Source: Methylobacterium goesingense (GTDB lineage Bacteria; Pseudomonadota; Alphaproteobacteria; Rhizobiales; Beijerinckiaceae). From it: a stretch of DNA of 45,072 nucleotides. Positions 23,824 to 33,912 of this stretch are shown piece by piece. The notes beneath the pieces are model-generated. The model had not been told where the DNA came from. It saw nothing but the letters and a program-made list of their open reading frames with translations, and made no database searches. A program made the translations under genes and the position numbers. Numbering within the stretch: the first letter of the stretch is position 1; each line of letters starts with the position of its first letter. The DNA lies in NCBI RefSeq assembly GCF_022179225.1, contig NZ_BPQL01000117.1:1-45072 (forward strand), written 5' to 3'.

Positions 23824-24663
23824 ATGCGGACGACGCAGGCGCAACACCGGTCATCATGGGGGCTTGCCGCGCTCGGCGCGTTCCTCGTCTCATCGTCGTC
23901 GGCGCTCGCCGCCGGCATCGGCCAGCCCGTGCCGTGGCAGATGGACCGTCAGGTCGCCGTCACTGAGAACGCGCGGGACATCCATTCGTTCGAGCACGGC
24001 ATGCACTGGCTGTCGTTCGGCATCTCGCTGTTCGTGCTCGGCCTGATTCTCTACTGCGTCTTCCGATTCAGCGAGAAGGCGAACCCGACGCCGTCGAAGA
24101 CCACCCACAACACCATGATCGAGGTGGCCTGGACCATCGTCCCGGTTCTGATCCTGGTGGCCGTCGCGATCCCATCGTTCCGCCTGCTGCGCACGCAGCT
24201 CTCGGACCCGAAGGCCGACGTGCTGGTGAAGGTTATCGGCCACGCCTGGTACTGGTCCTATGAGTACCCGGCCGTGGAGAACGGCGGCGGCTTTGCCTTC
24301 GACGCCAACCTCGACGAGGACAAACAGCCGAAGCTGCTCGGCACCGACAACGACATGGTCGTGCCGGTGAACAAGATCGTTAAGATCCAGGTCACCGCCG
24401 CCGACGTCATGCACTCCTGGGCGATGCCGTCCTTCGGCTTCAAGATCGACGCCGTGCCGGGCCGCCTGAACCAGTTCTGGTTCAAGGCCGAGCGCGAGGG
24501 CACCTACCACGGTCAGTGCTCCGAGCTCTGCGGCGCCCGTCACGCCTACATGCCGATCACCGTGCAGGTCGTGAGCGAGGAGGCCTACGCCAAGTGGCTC
24601 GCCGAGGGTAAGACCAAGTTCGCCCGCATCGACGACCCCGCGAAGTTCGCCGACGCCCGGTAA
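23824..24663 (+). CDS. ctaC: Cytochrome c oxidase subunit II (aa3 type)
   Basis: The 279-residue subunit that receives electrons from cytochrome c. It has a signal peptide (GLAALGAFLVSSSSALA), two membrane helices (about 55-78 and 100-120) and a periplasmic cupredoxin domain with the CuA ligands in DVMHSWAMPSFGFK and HGQCSELCGARHAYM. The ATG at 23824 follows GAGAGG. Upstream in-frame codons from 23680 lack a signal-peptide context and are rejected. First gene of the aa3 oxidase cluster; ctaD follows after 90 bases. Confidence 0.96.
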   Translation: MRTTQAQHRSSWGLAALGAFLVSSSSALAAGIGQPVPWQMDRQVAVTENARDIHSFEHGMHWLSFGISLFVLGLILYCVFRFSEKANPTPSKTTHNTMIEVAWTIVPVLILVAVAIPSFRLLRTQLSDPKADVLVKVIGHAWYWSYEYPAVENGGGFAFDANLDEDKQPKLLGTDNDMVVPVNKIVKIQVTAADVMHSWAMPSFGFKIDAVPGRLNQFWFKAEREGTYHGQCSELCGARHAYMPITVQVVSEEAYAKWLAEGKTKFARIDDPAKFADAR

Positions 24664-24753
24664 GGGCGCGGATTCCTGGGATCGGGCCCTTGAGCGGCGC
24701 CCGGTCCCGCCCACCGCGATGATTACGAGAAACCTGGACTAAGGTCTTAATCC

Positions 24754-26385
24754 ATGGCGAACGCCGCTGCACATACGGGGCACCACGACGCCCACGACCA
24801 CCACATGCCGTCCTTCTTCTCCCGCTGGTTCCTGTCGACGAACCACAAGGACATCGGCACCCTCTACCTGCTGTTCGCCTTCTGCGCGGGCATCATGGGC
24901 GCGTTCCTCTCCTTCGGCATCCGCATGGAGATGGAAGAGCCCGGCCTCCAGTACTTCGCCAATCCCGGCACCTACAACGTGTTCGTGACCGGACACGGCC
25001 TCATCATGGTGTTCTTCATGGTGATGCCGGCACTGATCGGCGGCTTCGGCAACTGGTTCGTGCCCCTCATGATCGGTGCGCCCGACATGGCGTTCCCGCG
25101 CATGAACAACGTCTCGTTCTGGCTCACGGTGGCGGGCTTCTTCAGCCTCGTCTGCTCGCTGTTCGTCGAGGGCGCTCCGGGCGCGTCCGGCGCCGGCACC
25201 GGCTGGACCGTGTATCCGCCGCTGTCCTCGTCCGGCCATCCCGGCCCGGCCGTCGATTTCGCGATCTTCGCGCTCCACCTCTCCGGAGCCGGCTCGATCC
25301 TCGGCGCCATCAACTTCATCACCACCATCCTGAACATGCGCGCGCCGGGCATGACCCTGCACAAGATGCCGCTGTTCGCCTGGTCGATGCTGGTGACCGC
25401 CTTCCTGCTGCTCCTGTCGCTCCCGGTGCTCGCCGGCGCGATCACCATGCTGCTGACCGACCGCAACTTCGGCACGACCTTCTTCGATCCGGCCGGCGGC
25501 GGTGACCCGGTGCTCTACCAGCACCTGTTCTGGTTCTTCGGTCACCCCGAAGTGTACATCATGATCCTGCCGGCCTTCGGCATCGTCAGCCACATCATCT
25601 CGACCTTTTCGCGCAAGCCCGTCTTCGGCTACCTCGCGATGGCCTACGCCATGGTCGCCATCGGCGTCGTCGGCTTCGTCGTGTGGGCCCACCACATGTA
25701 CACCGTCGGCCTCAGCCTCCAGACCCAGTCCTACTTCGTCTTCGCCACGATGGTCATCGCGGTGCCCACCGGCGTGAAGATCTTCTCCTGGATCGCCACG
25801 ATGTGGGGCGGCTCGATCCGCTTCACCGCCGCCATGCACTGGGCGGTCGGCTTCATCTTCCTGTTCACCGTCGGCGGCGTCACCGGCGTGGTGCTGGCGA
25901 ACTCTGCGGTCGATAAGTACCTGCACGACACCTACTATGTGGTGGCGCACTTCCACTACGTGCTCTCGCTCGGTGCCGTGTTCATCATCTTCGCGGGCGT
26001 CTACTACTGGTTCCCCAAGATGACCGGCCACATCATCCCCGAGTGGGCTGGCAAGCTGCACTTCTGGCTGGCCTTCATCGGCGCGAACGTCCTGTTCTTC
26101 CCGATGCACTTCCTCGGTCTCGCCGGCATGCCGCGTCGCTACGCCGACTATCCGGAGGCCTTCGCCGGCTGGCACAAGGTCTCTACCTGGGGCGGACACA
26201 TCTTCGCCCTCGGCATGGTGGTGTTCTTCATCGGCGTCGTCCTGGCCTTCCGCTCCAGCCGCCGCGCCGCGGACAATCCGTGGGGTGAGGGTGCGACCAC
26301 CCTCGAGTGGACGCTGTCCTCTCCCCCGCCCTTCCACCAGTTCGAGACGCTCCCCCGGATCGTCGACGAGCCGGGCCACCACTGA
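24754..26385 (+). CDS. ctaD: Cytochrome c oxidase subunit I (aa3 type)
   Basis: The 543-residue catalytic subunit with 12 membrane helices. It reduces oxygen to water and pumps protons. Heme a and a3 ligands lie in [19 protein letters not shown] and [14 protein letters not shown]. CuB ligands lie in [18 protein letters not shown] (with the cross-linked Tyr) and in [11 protein letters not shown]. The N-terminus, rich in His and cytoplasmic ([12 protein letters not shown]), is typical of alphaproteobacteria. A strong terminator 25 bases downstream separates ctaCD from the assembly genes. Confidence 0.98.
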   Translation: MANAAAHTGHHDAHDHHMPSFFSRWFLSTNHKDIGTLYLLFAFCAGIMGAFLSFGIRMEMEEPGLQYFANPGTYNVFVTGHGLIMVFFMVMPALIGGFGNWFVPLMIGAPDMAFPRMNNVSFWLTVAGFFSLVCSLFVEGAPGASGAGTGWTVYPPLSSSGHPGPAVDFAIFALHLSGAGSILGAINFITTILNMRAPGMTLHKMPLFAWSMLVTAFLLLLSLPVLAGAITMLLTDRNFGTTFFDPAGGGDPVLYQHLFWFFGHPEVYIMILPAFGIVSHIISTFSRKPVFGYLAMAYAMVAIGVVGFVVWAHHMYTVGLSLQTQSYFVFATMVIAVPTGVKIFSWIATMWGGSIRFTAAMHWAVGFIFLFTVGGVTGVVLANSAVDKYLHDTYYVVAHFHYVLSLGAVFIIFAGVYYWFPKMTGHIIPEWAGKLHFWLAFIGANVLFFPMHFLGLAGMPRRYADYPEAFAGWHKVSTWGGHIFALGMVVFFIGVVLAFRSSRRAADNPWGEGATTLEWTLSSPPPFHQFETLPRIVDEPGHH

Positions 26386-26410
26386 GACGCCACGCAGCGT
26401 TTTGAGGATT

Positions 26411-26440
26411 GCGAGGACCGCGCGAGCGGTCCTCGCTCTT
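26411..26440 (+). terminator. Intrinsic terminator after ctaD
   Basis: GCGAGGACCGC (26411-26421) pairs perfectly with GCGGTCCTCGC (26426-26436) around GCGA, followed by TCTTT. The 11-bp GC stem would reduce read-through from ctaCD into ctaB and could set the ratio of structural to assembly proteins. Confidence 0.85.
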
Positions 26441-26552
26441 TCCCGGAAGCCCCGGCCCAGCTCATGCGAGCGGTTTCGAGGCTTCCCGCAAAGGGCGGCG
26501 CCCCGCGGCGCGATCCAAACCCCTCCGGACACGAGAACCGTATCAGGAATCC

Positions 26553-27503
26553 ATGACGAGCCTGTCGAACAGCCTATCCGCTGGCGCCGAGCCGCAAATT
26601 CTGTCGCCGGTCGGCGGCGAGGTGTCGGACTTCTTCGCCCTGCTGAAGCCCCGCGTGATGGTGCTCGTCATCTTCACCGCCCTCGTCGGCATGCTGGTCT
26701 CGAACGTCCACATCCAGCCTGTGGTCGGCTCGATTTCCCTGCTGATGATCGCGGTGGGCGCCGGCGCCTCGGGTTGTCTCAACATGTGGTGGGACGCCGA
26801 TATCGATGCGGTGATGACCCGCACCGCCAAGCGCCCGATTCCGGACGGCCGCATCCGCCCGGACGAGGCCCTGGCCTTCGGCGTCGTTTTGTCGGTCGGC
26901 TCGGTGCTGGTGCTCGGCCTCGCCTCGAACTGGCTCGCCGCCGGCCTGCTGGCCTTCACCATCGTGTTCTACGCGGTGGTCTATTCGATGTGGCTGAAGC
27001 GGGCCACGCCGCAGAACATCGTCATCGGCGGTGCGGCCGGCGCCCTCCCCCCGATGGTCGGTCAGGCCGCCGTCACGGGTAGCCTCGGCATCGAGTCGTT
27101 CGTCCTGTTCATGATCATCTTCATCTGGACGCCGCCGCATTTCTGGGCCTTGGCGCTCATCAAGTCGGCGGATTACGCGAAGGCCGGCATCCCCATGATG
27201 CCGAACGTCGCGGGGCCGCAATCGACCCGCCGCCAGATCATCGCCTACTCGGCGCTGCTCTTCCCCGTGGGCCTCGCCCCCGTCTTCCTCGGCTTCGGCG
27301 GCTGGCTCTACGCCGTGACGGCCTTCGTCGGCGGCCTCGCCATGCTGGCCTTCAGCGTCCATGTCTTCCGCAACCGCGAGGGCGAGCCCGAGCGCAAGGC
27401 CGCCATGGGCATGTTCGGGTTCTCGATCCTGCATCTGTTCCTGATGTTCTCGGCCCTGCTGGCCGAGCAGAGCCTCGGCCTGTTCCGCCCGGTGTTCGCG
27501 TGA
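26553..27503 (+). CDS. ctaB: Protoheme IX farnesyltransferase
   Basis: A 316-residue polytopic membrane prenyltransferase that makes heme O, the precursor of heme A for the aa3 oxidase. The catalytic aspartate-rich motif [19 protein letters not shown] is intact, and nine or so membrane helices are evident. The ATG at 26553 follows AGGA at six bases; earlier in-frame codons run through the terminator and are not credible. The stop overlaps the next gene by GTGA. Confidence 0.96.
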   Translation: MTSLSNSLSAGAEPQILSPVGGEVSDFFALLKPRVMVLVIFTALVGMLVSNVHIQPVVGSISLLMIAVGAGASGCLNMWWDADIDAVMTRTAKRPIPDGRIRPDEALAFGVVLSVGSVLVLGLASNWLAAGLLAFTIVFYAVVYSMWLKRATPQNIVIGGAAGALPPMVGQAAVTGSLGIESFVLFMIIFIWTPPHFWALALIKSADYAKAGIPMMPNVAGPQSTRRQIIAYSALLFPVGLAPVFLGFGGWLYAVTAFVGGLAMLAFSVHVFRNREGEPERKAAMGMFGFSILHLFLMFSALLAEQSLGLFRPVFA

Positions 27504-27664
27504 GCGAGCGCCCGGTGGCGCCGCGTCCGCTGACGCCGGAAGAGGCCCAGCGCCGGCGCAAGCGTTCCATCGCCATCGCGGCCGTGCTGTTCGCGCTGGT
27601 GACCATTTTCTACGTGCTCACGATCGCCAAGCTCGGGCCGCAGGTCCTGAACCGGCCGATCTGA
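27500..27664 (+). CDS. ctaF: Small single-helix protein, CtaF/CoxF-like
   Basis: A 54-residue protein starting at a GTG that overlaps the ctaB stop (GTGA). The N-terminus is charged ([12 protein letters not shown]), followed by one membrane helix ([20 protein letters not shown]) and a short tail, GPQVLNRPI. Position and shape match the small CtaF/CoxF protein found between ctaB and ctaG in alphaproteobacteria. Its role in oxidase assembly is not established. It is easily missed because of its length and start codon. Confidence 0.82.
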   Translation: MSERPVAPRPLTPEEAQRRRKRSIAIAAVLFALVTIFYVLTIAKLGPQVLNRPI

Positions 27665-27691
27665 CGCTCGCCCCAGCCGCGACGGAGCCCC

Positions 27692-28345
27692 ATGACCGAC
27701 CGCAGAGACGATCAGCCCGAGGGCACGCCGTTCGGGGTCCCGCAGGCCACCACGCCGCCTGCGCGGTCGAACCGGGCCGGCGTCACCGCCTTCGCCTGCG
27801 CGGGCCTCGCCTTCGGGATGATCGGCCTCGCCTTCGCGTCGGTGCCGCTCTACGACATGTTCTGCAAGGCGACGGGGTTCGACGGCACGCCGCGCACCGG
27901 CCTTGCGCCGACGCGTGCGGCCGTCGACGATACCATGCTGGTCCGCTTCGACACCAACGTCTCGGCGAACCTGCCCTGGCGGTTCCAAGCCGAATCGCCC
28001 AGGGTCGAGGCGCGGCTCGGCGAGACCAGGACGGTGTTCTTCCGCGTGAAGAACACCGGTACCACCCCCTCCACCGGCATCGCAACCTTCAACGTGCAGC
28101 CGGCTCTGATGGGCGGCTTCTTCGTGAAGGTCGAGTGCTTCTGCTTCAACGAGCAGACGCTGAAGCCCGGCGAGACCATGGACTTCCCGGTGGTGTTCTA
28201 CATCGACCCGGACGTGCGAAAGGACTCGAACACCGCGCATCTCTCGGAGATGACCCTGTCGTACACCTACTTCGCCTCGAAGAACGGCCAGCCCACGGCC
28301 GCGCTTGCGACAACGGGTGGCACGGGGACGAAATCGAATTTTTGA
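27692..28345 (+). CDS. ctaG: Cytochrome c oxidase copper chaperone CtaG/Cox11
   Basis: A 217-residue protein that inserts copper at the CuB site of subunit I. It has one N-terminal membrane helix (about 30-52) and a periplasmic immunoglobulin-like domain. The copper-binding cysteines lie in VECFCFNEQTLKPGE. The gene sits between ctaF and ctaE, 27 bases after ctaF, in the standard order. The length is normal. Confidence 0.96.
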   Translation: MTDRRDDQPEGTPFGVPQATTPPARSNRAGVTAFACAGLAFGMIGLAFASVPLYDMFCKATGFDGTPRTGLAPTRAAVDDTMLVRFDTNVSANLPWRFQAESPRVEARLGETRTVFFRVKNTGTTPSTGIATFNVQPALMGGFFVKVECFCFNEQTLKPGETMDFPVVFYIDPDVRKDSNTAHLSEMTLSYTYFASKNGQPTAALATTGGTGTKSNF

Positions 28346-28482
28346 TCGCTCAAGCGTGACAACAGCGCGTGACCCTGGATAAGGGTTCGTCACAACAATC
28401 CGGGGCAACCCGGTCGAGATCGGCAATGCAATTGATCGCGGGTCGGAAACGGCCTGGAGGTCGGGGGTAGGAGAAAAGTTCA

Positions 28483-29340
28483 ATGGCCGAGGCAGGCGCC
28501 AAAAATCACGACTTCCATATTCTGGCCCCGAGTCCGTGGCCGCTCATCGGCGCGTTCTCGGGCTTCCTGATGGCCTTCGGCGCCGTGTTCTGGATGAAGA
28601 GCCTGCAGATCGGCACCCTCACCCCCGGCCCCTACATCTTCGGCGCCGGGACCATCGGCGTGCTCTACACCATGTTCGCCTGGTGGAAGGACGTGGTCCA
28701 CGAGGCCGAGACCGGCGATCACACCCGCGTGGTGCAGCTTCACCACCGCTACGGGATGATCATGTTCATCGCCTCCGAGGTGATGTTCTTCGTCGCCTGG
28801 TTCTGGGCCTATTTCGAGGCCGCCCTCTACACCGCCGACCCGATCCAGGCCTCGCGCGTGGACTTCACCGGCGGGACCTGGCCGCCGAAGGGCATCGAGG
28901 CCTTCGATCCCTGGCACCTGCCGCTTCTCAACACCCTGATCCTGCTCACCTCCGGCACCACGATCACCTGGGCCCACCACGCCCTTCTGAACGACGACCG
29001 GAAGGGCCTGAAGTACGGCCTGTGGCTGACGATCATCCTCGGCGTGCTGTTCTCCGCCTGCCAGGCCTACGAGTACGCTCACGCCCATTTCGGCTTCTCG
29101 GGCAGCATCTACTCGTCGACCTTCTTCATGGCGACGGGCTTCCATGGCTTCCACGTCATCATCGGCACGATCTTCCTCGCGATCTGCCTGTACCGCACCT
29201 ATCTGGGCCAGTTCACCGTGCGTCAGCATCTCGGCTTCGAGTTCGCGGCTTGGTACTGGCACTTCGTGGACGTGGTTTGGCTGTTCCTGTTCGCCTCCAT
29301 CTACGTCTGGGGCGCCGGCGTGGGCCACGGCGCGCACTGA
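28483..29340 (+). CDS. ctaE: Cytochrome c oxidase subunit III
   Basis: A 285-residue seven-helix subunit, with motifs [19 protein letters not shown] (carrying the conserved glutamate), [12 protein letters not shown], and a C-terminal [18 protein letters not shown]. It stabilises the catalytic core and proton uptake. GGAG lies upstream of the ATG at 28483. The 137-base spacer from ctaG shows no gene. A strong terminator follows the stop. Confidence 0.97.
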   Translation: MAEAGAKNHDFHILAPSPWPLIGAFSGFLMAFGAVFWMKSLQIGTLTPGPYIFGAGTIGVLYTMFAWWKDVVHEAETGDHTRVVQLHHRYGMIMFIASEVMFFVAWFWAYFEAALYTADPIQASRVDFTGGTWPPKGIEAFDPWHLPLLNTLILLTSGTTITWAHHALLNDDRKGLKYGLWLTIILGVLFSACQAYEYAHAHFGFSGSIYSSTFFMATGFHGFHVIIGTIFLAICLYRTYLGQFTVRQHLGFEFAAWYWHFVDVVWLFLFASIYVWGAGVGHGAH

Positions 29341-29370
29341 GTGCGTCACCGACCGCATGACAGAGTTGAA

Positions 29371-29395
29371 GGGGGCGGCGCGAGCCGCCCTTTTT
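29371..29395 (+). terminator. Intrinsic terminator after ctaE
   Basis: GGGCGGC (29373-29379) pairs with GCCGCCC (29384-29390) around GCGA, followed directly by TTTTT (29391-29395). This is a textbook intrinsic terminator 30 bases past the ctaE stop. Confidence 0.88.
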
Positions 29396-29475
29396 CGTGG
29401 GTGCCGCGTGAAGGTCGGTCCGCCGATCCCCATATCGTGTCCGTCGGCGCCACGCCGGCCGAGGAGTTTTTCATC

Positions 29476-29844
29476 TTGGACGTTTCGCGGCCGAAGCCCC
29501 CACCGATTTCCGCCGGCCTGCGCGGGCGCTGCCCGCGCTGCGGCGAGGGGCACATGTTCGACGGCTTCCTCACTTTTCGCCCATCCTGCGAGGTTTGCGG
29601 CCTCGATTACGAGAGCTTCAATTCCGGTGACGGTCCGGCCTTCTTCGTGATGTCCATCGTGGGCATCCTCGTGGTTGGCCTCGCCCTCTGGATGGAGATT
29701 ACCTACGAACCGCCGATCTGGGTCCACGCCCTCGTGGCCGGATCGCTCTCGATCGGGTTGAGCCTTGCCCTGGTGCGTCCCCTCAAGGGGGTTCTGGCCG
29801 CCCTCCAATTCACCAACAAGGCCGAGCAGGGACGCTTTCGCTGA
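29476..29844 (+). CDS. DUF983 membrane protein, oxidase-cluster associated
   Basis: A protein of about 122 residues with an N-terminal zinc-ribbon-like four-cysteine motif (RCPRCGEG ... PSCEVCGLDY) and two membrane helices (FFVMSIVGILVVGLALWME and HALVAGSLSIGLSLALV). DUF983 genes regularly sit between ctaE and surf1 in alphaproteobacteria, which points to oxidase biogenesis, though the function is unknown. The likely start is the TTG at 29476 with GAGGAG nine bases upstream; a GTG at 29437 is the alternative. It is followed by surf1 after two bases. Confidence 0.85.
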   Translation: MDVSRPKPPPISAGLRGRCPRCGEGHMFDGFLTFRPSCEVCGLDYESFNSGDGPAFFVMSIVGILVVGLALWMEITYEPPIWVHALVAGSLSIGLSLALVRPLKGVLAALQFTNKAEQGRFR

Positions 29845-29846
29845 TC

Positions 29847-30635
29847 ATGGCTTCGACCCTTCGCTCCGGCAGCCATCTTCGTCCCGGTGCCTGGCGCAGC
29901 ATCCTGGCGCCCGGCCTCGTCTCGCTGGTCTGTCTCGGCATCCTGCTCGGACTCGGGTTCTGGCAGCTGGAGCGCAAGGGTGAGAAGGAAGCCTTGATCG
30001 GCCGCATCCTGGCGCGCTCCAAAGTCGAGCCGCCGGCCCCGCTGCCGCCGGTCCAGAGCTGGGACCCGGCGCGGGATGAGTTCCGCCGGGTCCGAATCGC
30101 CGGGATCTTCCGGCACGAGGCGGAGACGCTGGTGCACGGCCTCGCGGCCGGCGAGGTTCCGGGCCGGGCACTCCAGGGCTACTACGTGCTGACCCCCTTC
30201 CGGCTGGAGGATGGCGGCACCGTGCTGGTCAATCGCGGCTTCGTGCCGACCGAGTTGAAGGCGCCGGCCGCGCGCGCGTCCGGGCAGGTCGAGGGGCCGA
30301 CCACGGTCACGGGGATCCTGCGCGGCTCGGAGCCGCGCACGATGTTCGTCCCCGCGCCGGACCCCGTCCGCAACGAGTGGTTCAATCGCGACATCGGCGG
30401 AATCAGTGCTACCCGTGGCATCGCCGATCCGCGCCCCTACCTCGTCGAGGCCGACGGGACACCCAATCCCGGGGGATGGCCGAAGGGCGGCCAGCTTCGG
30501 GTCGACCTGCCGAACAACCATCTCCAGTACGCCTTCACCTGGTTCGGCATTGCCGGCTGCCTCATCGCGGTCTTCGGCGTTTTCGCCTGGCGACGCCTGC
30601 ACGAGGCACCGGAGCCCGCGCCCGCGCGTTCGTGA
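29847..30635 (+). CDS. SURF1 family oxidase assembly protein
   Basis: A 262-residue protein with one helix near each end (about 20-42 and 228-250) flanking a periplasmic domain, the standard SURF1 shape. Family motifs are LGFWQLERKGEKEALI, LVNRGFVPTE and NNHLQYAFTWFGIAG. SURF1 helps place heme a in subunit I. The gene starts two bases after the DUF983 stop and is likely co-translated with it. Confidence 0.95.
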   Translation: MASTLRSGSHLRPGAWRSILAPGLVSLVCLGILLGLGFWQLERKGEKEALIGRILARSKVEPPAPLPPVQSWDPARDEFRRVRIAGIFRHEAETLVHGLAAGEVPGRALQGYYVLTPFRLEDGGTVLVNRGFVPTELKAPAARASGQVEGPTTVTGILRGSEPRTMFVPAPDPVRNEWFNRDIGGISATRGIADPRPYLVEADGTPNPGGWPKGGQLRVDLPNNHLQYAFTWFGIAGCLIAVFGVFAWRRLHEAPEPAPARS

Positions 30636-30717
30636 GGCCGCCGGCCGGAAACTTGCATTGCGGCTTGGCGTGATCGGCGTAGGCTTCCCGGCTCGGTCAC
30701 GTCACGGAGTCGGCACC

Positions 30718-31131
30718 ATGCGGGCGGTTCTCCTGTTCCTCGCAATCCTCTTCGCCGCCCCGGCGATGGCGGCCGACACTGCGGCGCGCGACGCGGCCCG
30801 GGCCACGGTGGAGCGCCAGATCGAAGCGTTCCGGCGTGACGACGCGGCCACCGCCTACGCCCAGGCGGCCCCGGCCATCCAGAACATGTTCCCCTCCCCC
30901 GACACCTTCCTGGCGATGGTGCGGGAGGGCTATGCGGCCGTCTACCGCGCCCGGCGCTACAGCGTGGACCGCATCGAGGAGGCCGGCGACGACGGCCTCG
31001 CCCTCGGTGTCACCCTTCAGGACGAGGCCGGCACCGACTGGGCCGCTCTGTACAGCCTGGAGCGCCAGCCCGACGGCGCCTGGCGCATCAGCGGATGCCG
31101 CCTCGTGAAGGCGCCGGGGAGCAGTGCCTGA
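30718..31131 (+). CDS. DUF4864 exported protein
   Basis: A 137-residue protein with a clear signal peptide (RAVLLFLAILFAAPAMA) and a compact domain beginning ARATVERQIEAFRRDDAATA and ending ISGCRLVKAPG. This is the pattern of the DUF4864 family, related in shape to NTF2/SnoaL-like domains. It probably acts in the periplasm; no function is known. The ATG at 30718 follows GGAG. It lies between surf1 and thrC on the same strand. Confidence 0.85.
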   Translation: MRAVLLFLAILFAAPAMAADTAARDAARATVERQIEAFRRDDAATAYAQAAPAIQNMFPSPDTFLAMVREGYAAVYRARRYSVDRIEEAGDDGLALGVTLQDEAGTDWAALYSLERQPDGAWRISGCRLVKAPGSSA

Positions 31132-31197
31132 CCGGAGCCGCACCTTTCGACACGCCCGCCGACATCGTGTAGACGGAGCGCCTTCCCGGAGGCCCCC

Positions 31198-32610
31198 TTG
31201 CTTCACGTTTCGACCCGCGGCGCCGCGGCGCCCCTCAGCTTTTCCGATGCCCTGCTCGCCGGCCTTGCCCGCGACGGCGGCCTCTACGTGCCCGAGACCT
31301 GGCCGCAGATCGCGAAACCCGCCATCGCGAACCTCGCGGGCCTGCGCTATGCCGACGCCGCCAAGACCGTGCTGCGCCCCCTCATCGACGGGGAGATCGC
31401 CGATGCGGACCTCGATCGGATGATCGAGGAGGCTTACGCCACGTTCCGGCACCCGGCGGTCTGCCCGCTCACCCAGCTCGACGACAACCTGTTCCTGCTC
31501 GAGCTCTTCCACGGTCCGACGCTCGCGTTCAAGGACGTGGCGATGCAGCTCCTCGGGCGCCTGATGGACCACGTCCTGCGGGCGCGCGGCGCCCGGGCCA
31601 CCATCGTGGGCGCCACCTCGGGCGACACCGGGAGCGCGGCGGTCGAGGCCTTCCGGGGCCTCGATCAGGTCGACATCTTCATCCTGTTCCCGGAAGGCCG
31701 GGTCTCCGAGGTGCAGCGCCGGCAGATGACCTCGGTGGGGGCGCACAACGTCCACGCCATCGCCATCGACGGCAATTTCGACGATTGCCAGAACATCGTC
31801 AAAGCGCTGTTCCAGCACGCGGACTTCGCCGACGACGTGCGCCTCTCCGGCGTCAATTCCATCAACTGGGCCCGCGTCGCCGCCCAGGCGGTCTACTACT
31901 TCACCGCGGCCGTGGCGCTCGGCGCCCCGCATCGCCCGGTCTCCTTCGCGGTGCCGACCGGCAATTTCGGCGACATCCTGGCCGGCTGGGTCGCCAAGCG
32001 CATGGGGCTGCCGATCGAGCGCCTGATGATCGGCACCAACGCCAACGACATCCTGGCCCGCACCCTGGAGCACGGGGCCTACGAGGTGCGCGGCGTGCAG
32101 CCCACCACCTCACCATCCATGGACATCCAGATCTCCTCGAACTTCGAGCGCCTGCTGTTCGAGGCCCTCGGCCGCGACGCCACCAGCCTCGGCCGCCTGA
32201 TGGCGGGCCTGAAGCAGTCGGGGGGCTTCCACCTCGACGCCGCCGTGCTCGACACCGTGCGCTCCGAGTTCGACGCCACCGCGGTCTCCGAGCCCGAGGT
32301 CGTTGCGGAGATCGCCCGCACCCACGCCGAGACCGGGCACGTCATCGATCCCCACAGCGCCATCGGCGTGCATGCGGCCCGCAAGCTGCTCGCCAAGGAC
32401 CCGCACACGCCCGTGGTGGCGCTCGCCACCGCGCACGCGGCCAAGTTCCCGGACGCGGTGGCGAAGGCGATCGGCGGGCGGCGTCCGGAACTGCCGCCGC
32501 ACCTCGCCGACCTGATGGACCGGCCCGAGACCTTCTCGCGGGTCGCCAACGACCAGGCGGCCGTCGAGACCTTCATCCGCGAGCGCGCCCGCATCACCAG
32601 GGGAGCGTGA
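31198..32610 (+). CDS. thrC: Threonine synthase
   Basis: A 470-residue PLP enzyme that converts O-phosphohomoserine to threonine. The N-terminus STRGAAAPLSFSDALLAGL and the PLP lysine motif HGPTLAFKDVAMQLLG identify it, and ATSGDTGSAAVEAFRG is the phosphate-binding loop. The start is a TTG at 31198 with GGAGG five bases upstream. The M16 peptidase gene follows after six bases, an arrangement common beside ctaE-surf1 in alphaproteobacteria. The link to respiration is positional only. Confidence 0.96.
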   Translation: MLHVSTRGAAAPLSFSDALLAGLARDGGLYVPETWPQIAKPAIANLAGLRYADAAKTVLRPLIDGEIADADLDRMIEEAYATFRHPAVCPLTQLDDNLFLLELFHGPTLAFKDVAMQLLGRLMDHVLRARGARATIVGATSGDTGSAAVEAFRGLDQVDIFILFPEGRVSEVQRRQMTSVGAHNVHAIAIDGNFDDCQNIVKALFQHADFADDVRLSGVNSINWARVAAQAVYYFTAAVALGAPHRPVSFAVPTGNFGDILAGWVAKRMGLPIERLMIGTNANDILARTLEHGAYEVRGVQPTTSPSMDIQISSNFERLLFEALGRDATSLGRLMAGLKQSGGFHLDAAVLDTVRSEFDATAVSEPEVVAEIARTHAETGHVIDPHSAIGVHAARKLLAKDPHTPVVALATAHAAKFPDAVAKAIGGRRPELPPHLADLMDRPETFSRVANDQAAVETFIRERARITRGA

Positions 32611-32616
32611 GCGCCC

Positions 32617-33912
32617 ATGAACCAGCATTTCGCGACTCACGGGGCCTCCCCCGACCTGAAGATCACCAAGCTCGACAACGGGGTCACCGTGGTCAGTGAG
32701 GCCATGCCGGGCGTGGCGACGGCGACCCTCGGAGTCTGGGTCGGAGCGGGCTCGCGCCACGAGCGCGCGGACGAAGGCGGCCTCAGCCACCTCATCGAGC
32801 ACATGGCCTTCAAGGGCACGAAGACACGCTCGGCGCGCCGCATCGCGGAGGACATCGAGAATGTCGGCGGCGACATCAACGCCGCCACCAGCGCCGAGGG
32901 CACGAGCTACACGGCGCGGGTGCTGGGCGAGGACGCGGGAATCGCCCTGGACGTGATCGGCGACATCCTCACGGATTCGGTCTTCGATGCCGGTGAGCTC
33001 GCCCGCGAGAAGAGCGTGATCCTGCAGGAGCACGCGGCCATCGAGGATACGCCCGACGACGTCGTCTATGAGGCCTTCACCGAGGCGGCCTTCCCGAACC
33101 AGCCCATGGGCCGGCCAATCATCGGAACGCCGCAGACCATCAACAGCTTCGACCGCGACGCCATCCAGGCCTATATCGCGCGGGAATACACCCCGGATCG
33201 CATCGTGCTGGCTGCCGCCGGCGCCATCGAGCACGAGCGCATCGTCGCCTCCGCGACCCGGCACTTCGGCGGCCTCGCGCCCGTGCAGGCGCCCGAGACG
33301 GTCCCGGGCCTCTATGGTGGCGGCGAGAAGCGCCTGCCCAAGAAGCTCGAACAGGCGAACGTCGTGCTCGGCCTGCCGGGCCTCTCGTTCCGCGACGAGA
33401 ATTACTACGCCCTGCACATCTTCGCGCAGGTTCTCGGGGGCGGCCTGACCTCTCGCCTCTGGCACGAGGTGCGCGAGACCCGCGGTCTCGCCTACGAGAT
33501 CCAGTCCTTCCACTGGTCGTTCCACGATTGCGGCCTGTTCGGTATCGGCGCCGGCACGTCCGGTGGGGATCTCGCAGAACTGATGGATGTGACCCTGGAG
33601 GCGACGATCCGGGCGGCGGCGGACGCCGACACGGTGGAGGTCGCCCGCGCCAAGGCGCAGCTGAAGGTGGCGCTGCTCTCCGCCCTGGAGACGCCGGGTG
33701 GACGCATCGAGCGCAACGCCCGCCAGATCCTGGCCTGGGGCCGCGTCATCCCGGCGAGCGAAGTCATCGCCAAGGTCGATGCCGTCACGGTGGACCACGT
33801 CCGCGCCGCCGGTAAGCGCCTGCTTTCCGGCGCGCCCACCCTGGCGGCGATCGGGCCGATCAAGAAGTTGCCGGGCCTCGACCGGATCGCCGCGACCCTC
33901 CGCGCCGCCTGA
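32617..33912 (+). CDS. M16 zinc peptidase, mitochondrial processing peptidase-like
   Basis: A 431-residue protein with the inverted zinc motif H-x-x-E-H in HLIEHMAFKGT and the distal metal glutamate in the ILQEHAAIEDTPDD region, so the active half is complete. The C-terminal half has the usual inactive repeat (FAQVLGGGLTSRLWHEVRET). The family, related to the beta subunit of mitochondrial processing peptidase, cleaves peptides or transit sequences; the substrate here is unknown. No signal peptide is seen, which suggests a cytoplasmic location. It is probably cotranscribed with thrC. Confidence 0.94.
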   Translation: MNQHFATHGASPDLKITKLDNGVTVVSEAMPGVATATLGVWVGAGSRHERADEGGLSHLIEHMAFKGTKTRSARRIAEDIENVGGDINAATSAEGTSYTARVLGEDAGIALDVIGDILTDSVFDAGELAREKSVILQEHAAIEDTPDDVVYEAFTEAAFPNQPMGRPIIGTPQTINSFDRDAIQAYIAREYTPDRIVLAAAGAIEHERIVASATRHFGGLAPVQAPETVPGLYGGGEKRLPKKLEQANVVLGLPGLSFRDENYYALHIFAQVLGGGLTSRLWHEVRETRGLAYEIQSFHWSFHDCGLFGIGAGTSGGDLAELMDVTLEATIRAAADADTVEVARAKAQLKVALLSALETPGGRIERNARQILAWGRVIPASEVIAKVDAVTVDHVRAAGKRLLSGAPTLAAIGPIKKLPGLDRIAATLRAA

